Shown here: positions 15,991 to 24,676 of the stretch, in pieces
Layout: the number at the start of each line of letters is the position of its first letter
Numbering within the stretch: the first letter of the stretch is position 1
Source: VXNJ01 sp009840625
GTDB lineage: Bacteria; Chloroflexota; UBA11872; VXNJ01
Length of the DNA stretch: 64,000 nt
Direction of reading: 5' to 3'
Assembly: GCA_965207915.1 (NCBI GenBank)
Contig: OZ242304.1
Span: 1,302,001 to 1,366,000, forward strand
Notes under the pieces: generated by a model
Databases searched by the model: none
What the model was told of the DNA's origin: nothing
The model's input: only the letters and a program-made list of their open reading frames with translations
Position numbers and translations under genes: made by a program

Positions 15991-18794
15991 CAGGCGGCCA
16001 CCACGCTCAGGATGGCCGAGTCGGACGCATTGCCGGCGGTGTCGATGGCCCGCGCCGAGAGGGTGTGCGGGCCGGCGAAAGCTCGCCAGCTGACGCTGTA
16101 GGGCGCCAGCGCGTCGCTGGCGATGCGCAGCCCGTCGACATAGAAGTCGACCCGCGCGACCGCGGCGTTATCGCTGGCCAGGGCGGTCAGCCGATTGGGG
16201 CCGGCCGAAATCAGCGGCCCGGGCTCAGACACCGCCAATTGGACTTGCGGCATTTGGCGGTCGATGACCAGCGCGCGCACGATTTCGTCGCTGCTGCCGT
16301 CGGGGAATTCGATCCGGGCCCGCAGCATGAGGGGGCCGTCGGGGAGGTCAGCGACCGGCAACCGCCCCAGGACGTCCGGGTCGGATTCCTCCGGCCCCGG
16401 CCCCGGGAGGGGCAGCCACTCCGACGGCCGGCGACCGAGTCCGTAGCTCAGGGTCGCGCCGGCACCGCGGCCGCGCACCGCGGTCTCGCTGGAGAGCACC
16501 GCCCCGGCCGGCGGGGAGGCCAGGATCAGGCCCGCCGGCGGGCGCAGGAAATCAAGCTCGTCAGCGTATTCGCGCGGTGCCGGCGCGAGCGGATCGTCGC
16601 TGGCCTGTTCCTGCTGCCACGACCAGGCTTCGGGTGGCAGCGCGACCGCTATCGTTTCTTCGATTTCGGCGGCAGGGGCGTCGGGGCCGGCGAGTTTGCC
16701 GGATGGCCCGTGGATCAACAGCGGCACATGCAGGTCGTCGCTGCCGAAAGGCTCGGTTCCGGCAATGAAAACCTCGCTGATCGGGTTCGGCGAAAAAGGG
16801 CCCGGGAGCAGGCCGGAAAGGGGGTCGATCTCAACGTCGATCAGACCCGGCGGGCGCTCGAAGGGTACCGGCTCGGGGGCCAGCCGAGAGTGGGCGATTT
16901 CCATGGCCGCGTGCCAGATCGGCAATGCCCCCCGCGAGCCGGGAACGTCGGTCATCGGGGTGTTGTCGGCATTGCCCACCCAGACCGCGGCGGCGAGCTG
17001 GGTCGAATAACCGGCGGTGGCGGCATCGCGGAAATCGTTGGTGGTCCCGGTCTTGACCGCAGCCTGGTGCCCGGTGACGAGCATGTTTGCGTTCGGTCCA
17101 AAAACCGCCTGGCGGGATACGGCGTCCGACAGGATGTCGGTAATCAGGAAGGCGACCCGTTCGTCGACGGCCGGTTGCGGCGCCTGGCGCTGTGGCCCCG
17201 AGACTTCGATTCCGCGGCTGTCGGTTATTTCCAGGATCGGGTTCGGCGGACGGTACAGCCCGCCCTGGCCGAAAGCCCCGTAGGCGCTGGCCAGATCAAG
17301 CAGCGGAACCGCTGCCGAGCCGAGCGCGAGCGCCGGCCCGTAGTCGGCCGGCCCCCCGGCGACCGTCAGTCCGAGGGCGCGGGCGGTGTCCAGTGTCGCC
17401 TCCACGCCGGCCAGCTGCTGGGCCTTGACGGCGGGAATGTTGAGCGAGTTGGCCAGGGCGAAGCGCATCAGTACCGGCCCCCGGAACCGCAGGTCGTAAT
17501 TGCCCGGTTCGTAGGGTTCATCGTCCCCGAATTGCGGGATCGAGACCGGCACGTCGTAGAAGAGGGTGGCCGGGGTCTGGCCCTGTTCAAGCAGGGTCGC
17601 GTAGGTGAACGGCTTGAAGGCCGAACCGGGCTGGCGCGGCGCCAGGGCCATGTTTACCTGGCCGTCGATGTCTTCGTTTCCGAAATCGACGCTTCCGATC
17701 ATCATGAGGATGTCGCCGTTGCCCGGGTCGAGCACCACCACCGCGGCATTGTGGGCGTTGTGCCCGCCCGCCAATAGGGTGGCGACGTGCTCGCGGACGG
17801 CCGCTTCGACTTCGCGTTGAACGTCGAGCCGCAGCGTGGTCCTGACCCGCCAACCCTGGGTGGCCACGTCGGGACCATATCGCTCCTGCAGGTATTCGGC
17901 CACGTAGCGGAAGAAGTGCGGGGCCGGACCGAAATCGGGGTCCGGCGACGCAAACACCAGGGTTTCGGCCTTGGCGTCGCGGACGTCGTCGGCGGTGACA
18001 AAGCGGTTGCGCTCCATCAGGTCGAGGACGTTGTGCTGGACCCTGGTAGCCGAAGCCAGGTCGGCGAAGGGGTTCAGCGCCGTCGGCGCGCGCGGTATGC
18101 CGACCAGCATTGCTGCCTCGGCCAGGCTGAGCTCGTTAACGCTCTTGCCGAAATAGGTATCGGCGGCGGCCGCGATTCCGTAGGCGAGGTTGCCGTAGTT
18201 GTTCTGGTTCAGATACAGGGCCAGGATTTCGTCCTTGGCCAGGTCCTGGGAGAGTCGGTAGGCCAGGACCACCTCGCGGAGCTTGCGCTCCAACGTCTGT
18301 TCGGGCGAGAGCAGCGAGTTCTTGACCACCTGCTGGGTAATGGTCGAAAAGCCCGACACTATGTCCTGGGCGCGCAGGTTTAGCCAGGCGGCGCGCACCA
18401 CGGCGCGCAGATCGAACCCCGGGTTGTCATAGAAGCTGGCGTCCTCGGAAGCCACGACCGCGTCCTTGATCAGCTGCGGGATCTGGTCGGGGGCCAGCAG
18501 GGTGCGGCGGCCTTCGTCGATCAGTTCGCCCAGTTCGACCCCGTCGGCCGAGTAGATCACCGTGCTTTCGAACAGTTCATCCGAAAAATCGGCGACCGCG
18601 CCGACATCCGGCAGGTCCTCGAAGATGGAATTGACGAAGGGTGCCGACAGCAACAGCGCCCCCACCAGGGCCCCCGCCACGAATACGGCGAAAGCGCCCG
18701 CCAGCCCCAGCCCGATCGCCGCGACCGACGCCAGCGCCAGCGCCAGGGGTCGCCGGCTCCGGTCCGGCTGGAGATTCAAGCCGCGGTTCAGCAT
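15990..18794 (-). CDS. Class A penicillin-binding protein with C-terminal Ig-like domain
   Basis: A bifunctional glycosyltransferase/transpeptidase that polymerises and cross-links peptidoglycan. One N-terminal membrane helix is followed by the glycosyltransferase domain: VVASEDASFYDNPGFD (catalytic Glu), STITQQVVKNSLL, LALYLNQNNYGNLAYGIAAA. The transpeptidase domain has GSAFKPF (SxxK), ANSLNIPA (SxN) and VKTGTTNDFRD (KTG). After about residue 690 come Pro-rich linkers and a final Ig-like domain (ALASDNAAVARVDFYVDG through HTLSARAIDTAGNAS). At 934 residues it is longer than PBP1A of E. coli. Its presence argues for a peptidoglycan wall in this organism. Confidence 0.93.
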   Translation of the reverse strand: MLNRGLNLQPDRSRRPLALALASVAAIGLGLAGAFAVFVAGALVGALLLSAPFVNSIFEDLPDVGAVADFSDELFESTVIYSADGVELGELIDEGRRTLLAPDQIPQLIKDAVVASEDASFYDNPGFDLRAVVRAAWLNLRAQDIVSGFSTITQQVVKNSLLSPEQTLERKLREVVLAYRLSQDLAKDEILALYLNQNNYGNLAYGIAAAADTYFGKSVNELSLAEAAMLVGIPRAPTALNPFADLASATRVQHNVLDLMERNRFVTADDVRDAKAETLVFASPDPDFGPAPHFFRYVAEYLQERYGPDVATQGWRVRTTLRLDVQREVEAAVREHVATLLAGGHNAHNAAVVVLDPGNGDILMMIGSVDFGNEDIDGQVNMALAPRQPGSAFKPFTYATLLEQGQTPATLFYDVPVSIPQFGDDEPYEPGNYDLRFRGPVLMRFALANSLNIPAVKAQQLAGVEATLDTARALGLTVAGGPADYGPALALGSAAVPLLDLASAYGAFGQGGLYRPPNPILEITDSRGIEVSGPQRQAPQPAVDERVAFLITDILSDAVSRQAVFGPNANMLVTGHQAAVKTGTTNDFRDAATAGYSTQLAAAVWVGNADNTPMTDVPGSRGALPIWHAAMEIAHSRLAPEPVPFERPPGLIDVEIDPLSGLLPGPFSPNPISEVFIAGTEPFGSDDLHVPLLIHGPSGKLAGPDAPAAEIEETIAVALPPEAWSWQQEQASDDPLAPAPREYADELDFLRPPAGLILASPPAGAVLSSETAVRGRGAGATLSYGLGRRPSEWLPLPGPGPEESDPDVLGRLPVADLPDGPLMLRARIEFPDGSSDEIVRALVIDRQMPQVQLAVSEPGPLISAGPNRLTALASDNAAVARVDFYVDGLRIASDALAPYSVSWRAFAGPHTLSARAIDTAGNASDSAILSVVAA

Positions 18795-18887
18795 AGGATT
18801 CGCGTTCGCAGGGCGGACGGGCTTCTAGGGAATTCTGGGGGCAACCGCGACCCTGCGCCAGCGGCGGCCGGCCGCCGCTGGTATCGG

Positions 18888-18961
18888 TGGGCGCAACAGG
18901 ACTTGAACCTGTGACCTCACGGATGTGAACCGTGCGCTCTGGCCAACTGAGCTATGCGCCC
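18888..18961 (-). tRNA. tRNA-Val (anticodon CAC)
   Basis: A 74-nt cloverleaf on the minus strand: acceptor GGGCGCA pairs with TGCGCCC; D-arm GCTCAGTTGGCCAGAGC; anticodon stem ACGG/CCGT enclosing loop TTCACAT, giving anticodon CAC; T-arm ACAGG-TTCAAGT-CCTGT. The discriminator is A; the following genomic bases are CCG, so CCA is not fully encoded. It lies between the penicillin-binding protein gene and the second RDD gene. Confidence 0.95.
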
Positions 18962-19104
18962 GCGCCGCAATTTGATCCACAGCGTGCGAGTCTAGTGCCC
19001 TTTTCCGGGCTGCGCCAAAGGTTCTGCCGAAGCTTGCTGGCGGCCGGAGAGCGGCACGGCAAAATTTGATTTGCATGGGCGTGATGACGAAGGAGATTTA
19101 GGCG

Positions 19105-19530
19105 ATGGTTGCATCGAAGGGCCGACGGCTGGGCGCGTTCTTGATCGACTCCGTGCTGCTGTCGATTGCCACCGGCCTGTTGGCGGTCGTTTTGTTCGTG
19201 TTGGCCTACGGCGCCGACAGCGACGAGGCCTCGGTGGCGATTTTCCTGATCGGCGGACTGTTGGTGCTGGTGCTGGTTTTCGCCTACAAGTTCATCCTGG
19301 AACTGACGCCGTGGCGGGCCACCTTCGGGAAGAAGATCCTGGGCATCCGGATCGTGGCGGCCGACGGGTCGGAAGCCGGCGCCGGCGCCATCATCGGGCG
19401 CGAACTGCTCTACGTAGTGTTCAGCTCGATTTCAATCGTTAATCTGATCTTCTACATCATGCTGGCGGTCGACGACGATGCCCGCGGCTGGCACGACCAT
19501 CTGGCCTCGACCAAGGTGGTGATGGGCTAG
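19105..19530 (+). CDS. RDD-family membrane protein
   Basis: A 141-residue RDD-family protein. GRRLGAFLIDSVLLSIATG begins the first membrane helix with the typical Arg and Asp, IFLIGGLLVLVLVFAYKFIL is the second, ATFGKKILGIRIVAADG is the family motif, and GWHDHLASTKVV closes it. The ATG at 19105 is preceded by GAAGGAGATTT, a good ribosome-binding site. The gene converges on moeA, and the two stops overlap by 4 bp. Function unknown. Confidence 0.88.
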   Translation: MVASKGRRLGAFLIDSVLLSIATGLLAVVLFVLAYGADSDEASVAIFLIGGLLVLVLVFAYKFILELTPWRATFGKKILGIRIVAADGSEAGAGAIIGRELLYVVFSSISIVNLIFYIMLAVDDDARGWHDHLASTKVVMG

Positions 19531-20825
19531 GAGTCCGCCGCCGCCGACTCTCCGGGGCCGGCGGCGATGCCCGGCCAGTTGAGCATCTGAATCTCGACTT
19601 CTTCGCCGCGCCCAACCCGAGCGCAACCCTCGGGGATCACCGCCAGCGCGTCGGCCCGGGCCAGCGAGGACATGATCCCCGAGCCCTGGGCGCCGGTGGG
19701 GCGGCATTGGAATTCGCCGTCGCGCTGCCAGACCAGCACGCGGGCGTAGGTCCGGCGCCGCAGGTCTCCCGGAATGGCGTCGATAGCGCGGGCCCGGACC
19801 AGCGGTCGCTGATGGTCGGTGCGCCCTTGCATGGCCAGCAGCAGCGGGCGCCCGAACAATTCGAAAACGACCAGCCCGGAGACTGGGTTGCCAGGCAGGC
19901 CCAGCACCGGGGTCCCGGCGATCCGGCCGGCCGCCAACGGCTTGCCCGGTTTCATCCGGATCCGCCAGAAATCGATGTGGTGCTGGCCGATGACGTGCTT
20001 TACCAGGTCGTGATCGCCGACCGAGACGCCGCCGATCGTGAGCACCAGGTCGGATTCGGCCGCCGCCCCGAGCAGGGCCGCGCGGACGGCGTCGAGCCGG
20101 TCGGCGACTATCGGCCGCCGTTGTGGCCGCCCGCCGTGCTGGGCGACGAGCGCTGCCAGGGCCCAGGCGTGGTTGTTGCGGATCTGGCCGGCGCGCGGCT
20201 CGGTGTCGATTTCGACGACTTCATCGCCGGTCGGGACTATCGCCACGCGGGGCTTGCACCGCACCGGCACCCTGGTCCGGCCCAGCGACGCCGCTACCCC
20301 GACCGCGCCCGGCGTGACAACCGTGCCGGCGGACAGCGCGGTGCTTCCGGGGGCAAGGTCCTCACCGGCCCGGCGGATCGCTTCGCCGGGTTCGGCGGGA
20401 CAGAGGACCGCGACTGTGGAGCGGTCCTGGCCGCCCGGTTGCTCGCCGGCCCGCCCCCAGTCGACCCGGTCGGTGTCCTCGAACCCGACCACGGCGTCGG
20501 CGCCGACCGGAATGGGCGCACCGGTCATGATGCGCACCGCCTGTCCGGGGCCGACCGGACGCGGGTCGCTGCTGCCCGCCGGCTGCTCGTAGATGACCTC
20601 CAGCCGGACCGGGGATGCCGAGCCGGCCGTGGCCACGTCGGCTACGCGCAGGGCGTACCCGTCGAGCGCCGAATTGTCGTGCGGCGGAACGGGCGCGCGC
20701 GCCCGAATGTCCTCGGCCAGGACCATCCCGGCGGCGGCCTCCAAAGCGACCTCTTCCGAGCCGAGCGGCCGCGCCAGGGACAGCACTCGGCCGAGTGCGT
20801 CCTCGACGCTCAGCAGGTCGTCCAT
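19527..20825 (-). CDS. moeA: Molybdopterin molybdenumtransferase MoeA
   Basis: Inserts molybdate into adenylated molybdopterin to complete the molybdenum cofactor. Visible are VPPHDNSALDGYALR, AVRIMTGAPIPVGADAVV, RVAIVPTGDEVVEI followed by GQIRNNHAWALAALV, the MoCF motif LVLTIGGVSVGDHDLV and GLPGNPVSGLVVFELF. The ATG at 20825 has AAAGG about eight bases upstream; the frame above it is a low-complexity extension. It has 432 residues, slightly longer than E. coli MoeA. It can serve the YedY/YuiH-like enzyme at 13835. No Moco riboswitch was recognised upstream. Confidence 0.94.
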   Translation of the reverse strand: MDDLLSVEDALGRVLSLARPLGSEEVALEAAAGMVLAEDIRARAPVPPHDNSALDGYALRVADVATAGSASPVRLEVIYEQPAGSSDPRPVGPGQAVRIMTGAPIPVGADAVVGFEDTDRVDWGRAGEQPGGQDRSTVAVLCPAEPGEAIRRAGEDLAPGSTALSAGTVVTPGAVGVAASLGRTRVPVRCKPRVAIVPTGDEVVEIDTEPRAGQIRNNHAWALAALVAQHGGRPQRRPIVADRLDAVRAALLGAAAESDLVLTIGGVSVGDHDLVKHVIGQHHIDFWRIRMKPGKPLAAGRIAGTPVLGLPGNPVSGLVVFELFGRPLLLAMQGRTDHQRPLVRARAIDAIPGDLRRRTYARVLVWQRDGEFQCRPTGAQGSGIMSSLARADALAVIPEGCARVGRGEEVEIQMLNWPGIAAGPGESAAADS

Positions 20826-20931
20826 ACGGAGCCTTTCATAGGGGTTATCAAGCGGATTGGGGGTGAGCCGACAGTCCGATTTTGACCGTATCCGAGGGGG
20901 TCTCCAAGAAGGGGATCGACCTTCGAATTCA

Positions 20932-20937
20932 TATAAT
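20932..20937 (+). promoter_or_regulatory. Candidate -10 element upstream of ribB
   Basis: A perfect TATAAT lies 40 bp before the ribB GTG start in otherwise GC-rich DNA. No good -35 hexamer at 16-18 bp spacing was seen, so this is a weak promoter call. Confidence 0.3.
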
Positions 20938-20977
20938 GCCACCTATTCGCGGAATCAAATAGCCGGAACGGCTTTGC

Positions 20978-21637
20978 GTGTCTGATCAACTTGCCAAGGC
21001 CATCGAGTCGCTGCGCCGCGGCGGGCTTGCGATCCTGGTCGACGACCGCAACCGCGAGAACGAGGGCGATGTGGTAGTGGCGGCGGAATTCATCACCGCC
21101 AATGCAATTACGTTCATGGCCGAGCACTGTCGCACGATGATCACGATCCCGATGACTGCGGCCCGATTGGCCCGGCTGGGAATCGACCTGATGGTCAAGG
21201 CCAACAGCGGGCCGGAGCACACTGCGTTCACAGTCTCCGTCGATTACCGCCACGGCACGACCACCGGCAGCTCGGCGGTGGATCGCGCCAAAACGATTCG
21301 GGCGCTGGTTGACGAGACGGCCAAGCCCAGCGACTTCGCCTCCCCCGGCCACGTTTTTCCGCTGCGCGCCCACCCAGACGGCCTTGGGGCGCGCCGCGGC
21401 CACACGGAGGGCGCGATCGAATTGATGAAACTGGCCGGACTCTACCCGGCCGCCGCGATATCCGAAGTCCAGGGTCGGCACGGAAAGATGCTGGACAAGG
21501 ATGAGCTGATCGAATTCGCGCACCGCTTCGAAATGCCGATGGTCCGGGTTCAGTGCATCGCCGAACACCTCGCGGAGGTCAGTCAATCCCCCGCGGAAGC
21601 CGGGACGGCGCTGCCGACGGGACAAATCAGCGCTTAA
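20978..21637 (+). CDS. ribB: 3,4-dihydroxy-2-butanone 4-phosphate synthase
   Basis: Converts ribulose 5-phosphate to dihydroxybutanone phosphate and formate in riboflavin synthesis. Visible motifs are LVDDRNRENEGDVVVAAE (metal-binding acidic loop), FMAEHCRTMITIPMT, TAFTVSVDYRHGTTTGSSAV and FASPGHVFPLRAHPDGLGAR, then RGHTEGAIELMKLAGLYPAA. The length of 219 residues matches a stand-alone RibB; no GTP cyclohydrolase II domain follows. The start is GTG at 20978. No FMN riboswitch was recognised in the upstream spacer. It is followed 38 bp later by tRNA-Asn. Confidence 0.95.
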   Translation: MSDQLAKAIESLRRGGLAILVDDRNRENEGDVVVAAEFITANAITFMAEHCRTMITIPMTAARLARLGIDLMVKANSGPEHTAFTVSVDYRHGTTTGSSAVDRAKTIRALVDETAKPSDFASPGHVFPLRAHPDGLGARRGHTEGAIELMKLAGLYPAAAISEVQGRHGKMLDKDELIEFAHRFEMPMVRVQCIAEHLAEVSQSPAEAGTALPTGQISA

Positions 21638-21675
21638 TATTTGCTGCCGAGCACCGGTGCTCGGCAAGACCGCTT

Positions 21676-21748
21676 TCCTCTGTAGCTCAATTGGTAGAGC
21701 GGGCGGCTGTTAACCGCTAGGTTGAAGGTTCGAGTCCTTCCAGAGGAG
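21676..21748 (+). tRNA. tRNA-Asn (anticodon GTT)
   Basis: A 73-nt cloverleaf: acceptor TCCTCTG/CAGAGGA, D-arm GCTCAATTGGTAGAGC, anticodon stem GGCGG/CCGCT enclosing CTGTTAA with anticodon GTT, T-arm GAAGG-TTCGAGT-CCTTC, discriminator G. Only CC of the 3' CCA is encoded. Confidence 0.95.
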
Positions 21749-21996
21749 CCCTCTCCACGTCCGGGCGACCCGGAATCGCCAATCTGCTACCCACCGCCCC
21801 CGTCGCGCGCATGTGCATTGCCGGGGCATGGCAACGCCCGGCCGGGTTTCCACCCTGGCGGGTGTGGTGACGTTCCGTCCAGGCGCAGGTGTCGTACGTG
21901 CCTCAAGAAAAGAGCATTGCGCATTGCACCCGCTCGGCCCGACGATTGATATCGATCGCAGAATCAAGGCCAACTTCGGGCGAGGGAATCCGGGAC

Positions 21997-22728
21997 ATGT
22001 TTGATCAAATCGCAGGCGGACGGACCGACGCAGTATTTGAATATCTGGGTTCCGGAAATCCGGTTGATTCGACCGATGCTGCCGGAGTGTCGCTTATCCG
22101 CTGGTGTGCTTATTACGGCGACGTCAGCGCGATCAAGTTTCTGTTGGCCAACGGAGAGTCGCTCGACGCACTGGGGGCGAATTTCGACCTCAACGGAGCC
22201 TCCTTTCACGGGCACTGGCAACTCTGTCAATTCCTGATCGAACAAGGAGCGGACGTCAATCGGCCGCTGCCCGGCACATTGGAAACACCATTGCACGCAG
22301 CTTTCTGCAAATCAGACCAACCGGTTTTTGACTTGGTTGCCGATGTCCTACTCGCGGCAGCGGCGGACCCAAACTCGACCACGGCGCCGGCGGTTCCAAC
22401 CGGTAGCTTCATGCGTGACTGCAGGACCAAGGCAGAGACGCCCTTGCACCGCGCGGCGGCTTACGGGGGCGAAAACGCGATCCGAATGCTGCTCGACGCC
22501 GGGGCGGCGGTTGACGCCCGCGACATGAATGGTGATTCGCCGCTTTCCTGGGCAAGTTGGCATCAACGACCGGCCCACATCCTGGCGATGCTTTGCTTTG
22601 GGCAACACACGATTCATCCCGAGGCCGCGCAGCAATCGGCCCGGGAACGGGCAGCCGGTTGGCGGGGCATGGAAAAAAGCTTGGCGGGAACTCCCACCCA
22701 CGGTCCCGCAATGAGCGAACCCCGCTAG
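21997..22728 (+). CDS. Ankyrin-repeat protein
   Basis: About 243 residues of ankyrin repeats, a protein-binding scaffold. Repeat-like units are visible as AAGVSLIRWCAYYGDVSAIK with FLLANGESLDALG, then GHWQLCQFLIEQGADVNRPL, ETPLHAAFCKSDQ, and the best unit AETPLHRAAAYGGENAIRML with LDAGAAVDARDMNGDSPLSWA. No signal peptide or enzyme domain is present. I chose the ATG at 21997; the frame upstream to 21889 has no domain support. The 248 bp between tRNA-Asn and this gene contain nothing I can identify. Binding partner unknown. Confidence 0.82.
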   Translation: MFDQIAGGRTDAVFEYLGSGNPVDSTDAAGVSLIRWCAYYGDVSAIKFLLANGESLDALGANFDLNGASFHGHWQLCQFLIEQGADVNRPLPGTLETPLHAAFCKSDQPVFDLVADVLLAAAADPNSTTAPAVPTGSFMRDCRTKAETPLHRAAAYGGENAIRMLLDAGAAVDARDMNGDSPLSWASWHQRPAHILAMLCFGQHTIHPEAAQQSARERAAGWRGMEKSLAGTPTHGPAMSEPR

Positions 22729-22806
22729 CGGGAATCAAACGGCGGGCTCGAACCACGACTCCCAAACCCCCGGCGGTAATGCCTCCTGGGGGTCCTGCGC
22801 GGTTCG

Positions 22807-23589
22807 CTAATCGAGATCGACCACGAGCGGAAAGTGGTCCGAGGCCTCGGCCGCGGGTGGCCGACGGTAGATTCTGGCCGAGCTCAGGCGTGCGGCCAGA
22901 CCCGGCGAGACGTGTATGTAGTCCAATCGGGCTGGCGAGAACGGCGATTCGAAAGCGGCTGGGGTGGGTATTGTGTGTCCCTCGCGTTCCGGGTGCAATC
23001 GCGCGTAGGCGTCGACAAATCCTGCACCGGCGATCATCCGGGAAACACGCTGATCGAGTGCTCCGCCGGCCGCGTGACGGACGAATGTCGGCAGCGTTAG
23101 TCCCCGCACCGGAACGTGGTCGAAATGGCTGATCAGGTTCAGATCGCCAAGCAGGATGGCCGGGGCTGCAGGATCGATAAGGTCCAGTGCGGCCGCGACC
23201 TCGGCGTGTCGCTGACGTGGCCCCAGCGGGGAGAGATGCGCGGCCAGGGCCTGAATCAGACTGCCCTTCCCATCCTCGAGCTCCACGAGCGCCAGACCGT
23301 GCCAGAAGCCCGCGCGCAGGAACCGCGATCGGGCGATCCGCCAGGGGCGGCGGGTGAGAACGCCGATGGGAAACCCCTCACCGACGAATATCTCCCCGGC
23401 CATACCGGCCGCGTTGGCAAAACTCTCGAAGCGTTCGCGACCGTGGTCCTGCCAGTCGACCAGTTCCTGCATCGCGATAAGGTCCGGGTTGATTCCCTTG
23501 ACAACGTCCAGGAGGAGGCGGTCCCGGCCCCGGATCGGCCCCAGTTGGGCACGTCCCCCCTCGAAGGTGTTGTACGTCGCGATGCGCAT
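22807..23589 (-). CDS. Endonuclease/exonuclease/phosphatase-family protein
   Basis: A 260-residue hydrolase of the EEP fold (DNase I / exonuclease III / phosphatase superfamily). It starts with RIATYNTFEGG (catalytic Asn), then DLIAMQELVDW (metal-binding Glu), AILLGDLNLI (Asp and Asn of the GDxN motif), RLDYIHVSPG and the C-terminal SDHFPLVVDLD (catalytic Asp-His). The absence of a signal peptide suggests a cytoplasmic enzyme. It is 12 bp from the oxidoreductase gene downstream of which it lies and is likely co-transcribed. Whether it acts on nucleic acid or a phosphoester lipid or sugar is not determined by the sequence. Confidence 0.87.
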   Translation of the reverse strand: MRIATYNTFEGGRAQLGPIRGRDRLLLDVVKGINPDLIAMQELVDWQDHGRERFESFANAAGMAGEIFVGEGFPIGVLTRRPWRIARSRFLRAGFWHGLALVELEDGKGSLIQALAAHLSPLGPRQRHAEVAAALDLIDPAAPAILLGDLNLISHFDHVPVRGLTLPTFVRHAAGGALDQRVSRMIAGAGFVDAYARLHPEREGHTIPTPAAFESPFSPARLDYIHVSPGLAARLSSARIYRRPPAAEASDHFPLVVDLD

Positions 23590-23601
23590 CGCTATCGCCG
23601 G

Positions 23602-24648
23602 TCAAGGAGCCGGTTCTGCAAGTAGTTCGAATGGATCGGCAACGCGCACCCGCTGCCGTAGACGATAGGCGTCGGCAATAGCAAAGCAGGCGGCGAGGGT
23701 GCGCAGGTTATCAAGGCAGTGCGTCTGACACGGCCGACCCTCGCGCACCTGGCGGGCGAAGTCTTGCAGTTGTGGCCGGAAACCGTCTTCGGTCCCGCCG
23801 CTGGCCTGAACCAGATGTGGGACACCGTCCGGATCGCGGTCAACGTAAACGCCGAATCCGCGACCCAGGTCGTTGACGTGGATAGATCCCTCTGGCCCGC
23901 AGAGTCGCCACCGGCCTTCGTAGGTATCGGTGTGCCCGCGGCTCTCGCGACTTGCGAACATCGATGCCGACTGGCCGCCTTCCATTTCGATCAGGGCGAA
24001 GAATACCGCCGCCGAACTGTGGGAATTGAACGGCACGCCGGGCGCCAGCGCCTGTACCGCGGCCACGTCGCACCCGAACCAGTAACGAAGCAGATCGATG
24101 TAGTGGACGCCGATTTCAAAGAGCATTACGTCGCGTTCGCGGGCCCGGTAACCGTAAGCGGGCAGCATCCGGTGGGCCGAGCATTCCACGAAGGCGATCG
24201 GGCCGACCGCATCTTCCTCCAGCAGCCGCCGCACCGCCCGGGCGAAGGAGCTGTACCGATAGTTCTGATTCACTGCGAAGGGGACCTGGCTACGGCGAGC
24301 GGTCTCCGCCAGGGCCAGGGCTTGATCCGGGTCCAGGGACATCGGTTTTTCGGTCAGCAGCGGGTGCCCGCGCTCCAGGCAAAGCCGGGCCGCGGAGAAT
24401 CGATTCTCGGCCGGCGTGAGCATCAAGACCGCCGCCTCCGGGAAGTTGCGCAAAGCGATCTCGAGATCGGAATAAACACGTTCCACTGGTAGCTGGCCCG
24501 CTGCCAGCAGGCGCTGCCGGGCCCCCGCATCGGGGTCGCACGCGGCCACCAGCTCCCAGTCAGGGTTGTCGGCCAATGCTTCAAGCCAATCGCCCGAGAT
24601 GCCGCCCAGGCCGGCGACGACAAGGGGTAATGGCGCCGTTTGAATCAA
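23602..24648 (-). CDS. Gfo/Idh/MocA-family NAD(P)-dependent oxidoreductase
   Basis: A sugar or cyclitol dehydrogenase-like protein. The Rossmann motif LVVAGLGGISGDWLEALA begins right at the N-terminus; ELVAACDPDAGARQ follows, and LTEKPMSLD carries the EKP signature with its conserved Lys. The C-terminal alpha/beta domain includes HYIDLLRYWFG. The frame extends upstream to 24921 only as antisense of glpD, so I set the start at TTG 24648, giving about 348 residues, normal for the family. It is divergent from glpD with a short spacer. Substrate not predictable. Confidence 0.87.
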   Translation of the reverse strand: MIQTAPLPLVVAGLGGISGDWLEALADNPDWELVAACDPDAGARQRLLAAGQLPVERVYSDLEIALRNFPEAAVLMLTPAENRFSAARLCLERGHPLLTEKPMSLDPDQALALAETARRSQVPFAVNQNYRYSSFARAVRRLLEEDAVGPIAFVECSAHRMLPAYGYRARERDVMLFEIGVHYIDLLRYWFGCDVAAVQALAPGVPFNSHSSAAVFFALIEMEGGQSASMFASRESRGHTDTYEGRWRLCGPEGSIHVNDLGRGFGVYVDRDPDGVPHLVQASGGTEDGFRPQLQDFARQVREGRPCQTHCLDNLRTLAACFAIADAYRLRQRVRVADPFELLAEPAP

Positions 24649-24676
24649 TAGCTTCGCCCAGAATTTGACCGCATGA

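Noticed and set aside
16065..17777. 570-codon open frame on the plus strand
   Set aside because: Antisense to the penicillin-binding protein gene, with no domain or ribosome-binding site.
20826..20977. FMN or molybdenum-cofactor riboswitch between moeA and ribB
   Set aside because: The spacer is short and shared by divergent genes, and no conserved riboswitch core was recognised.
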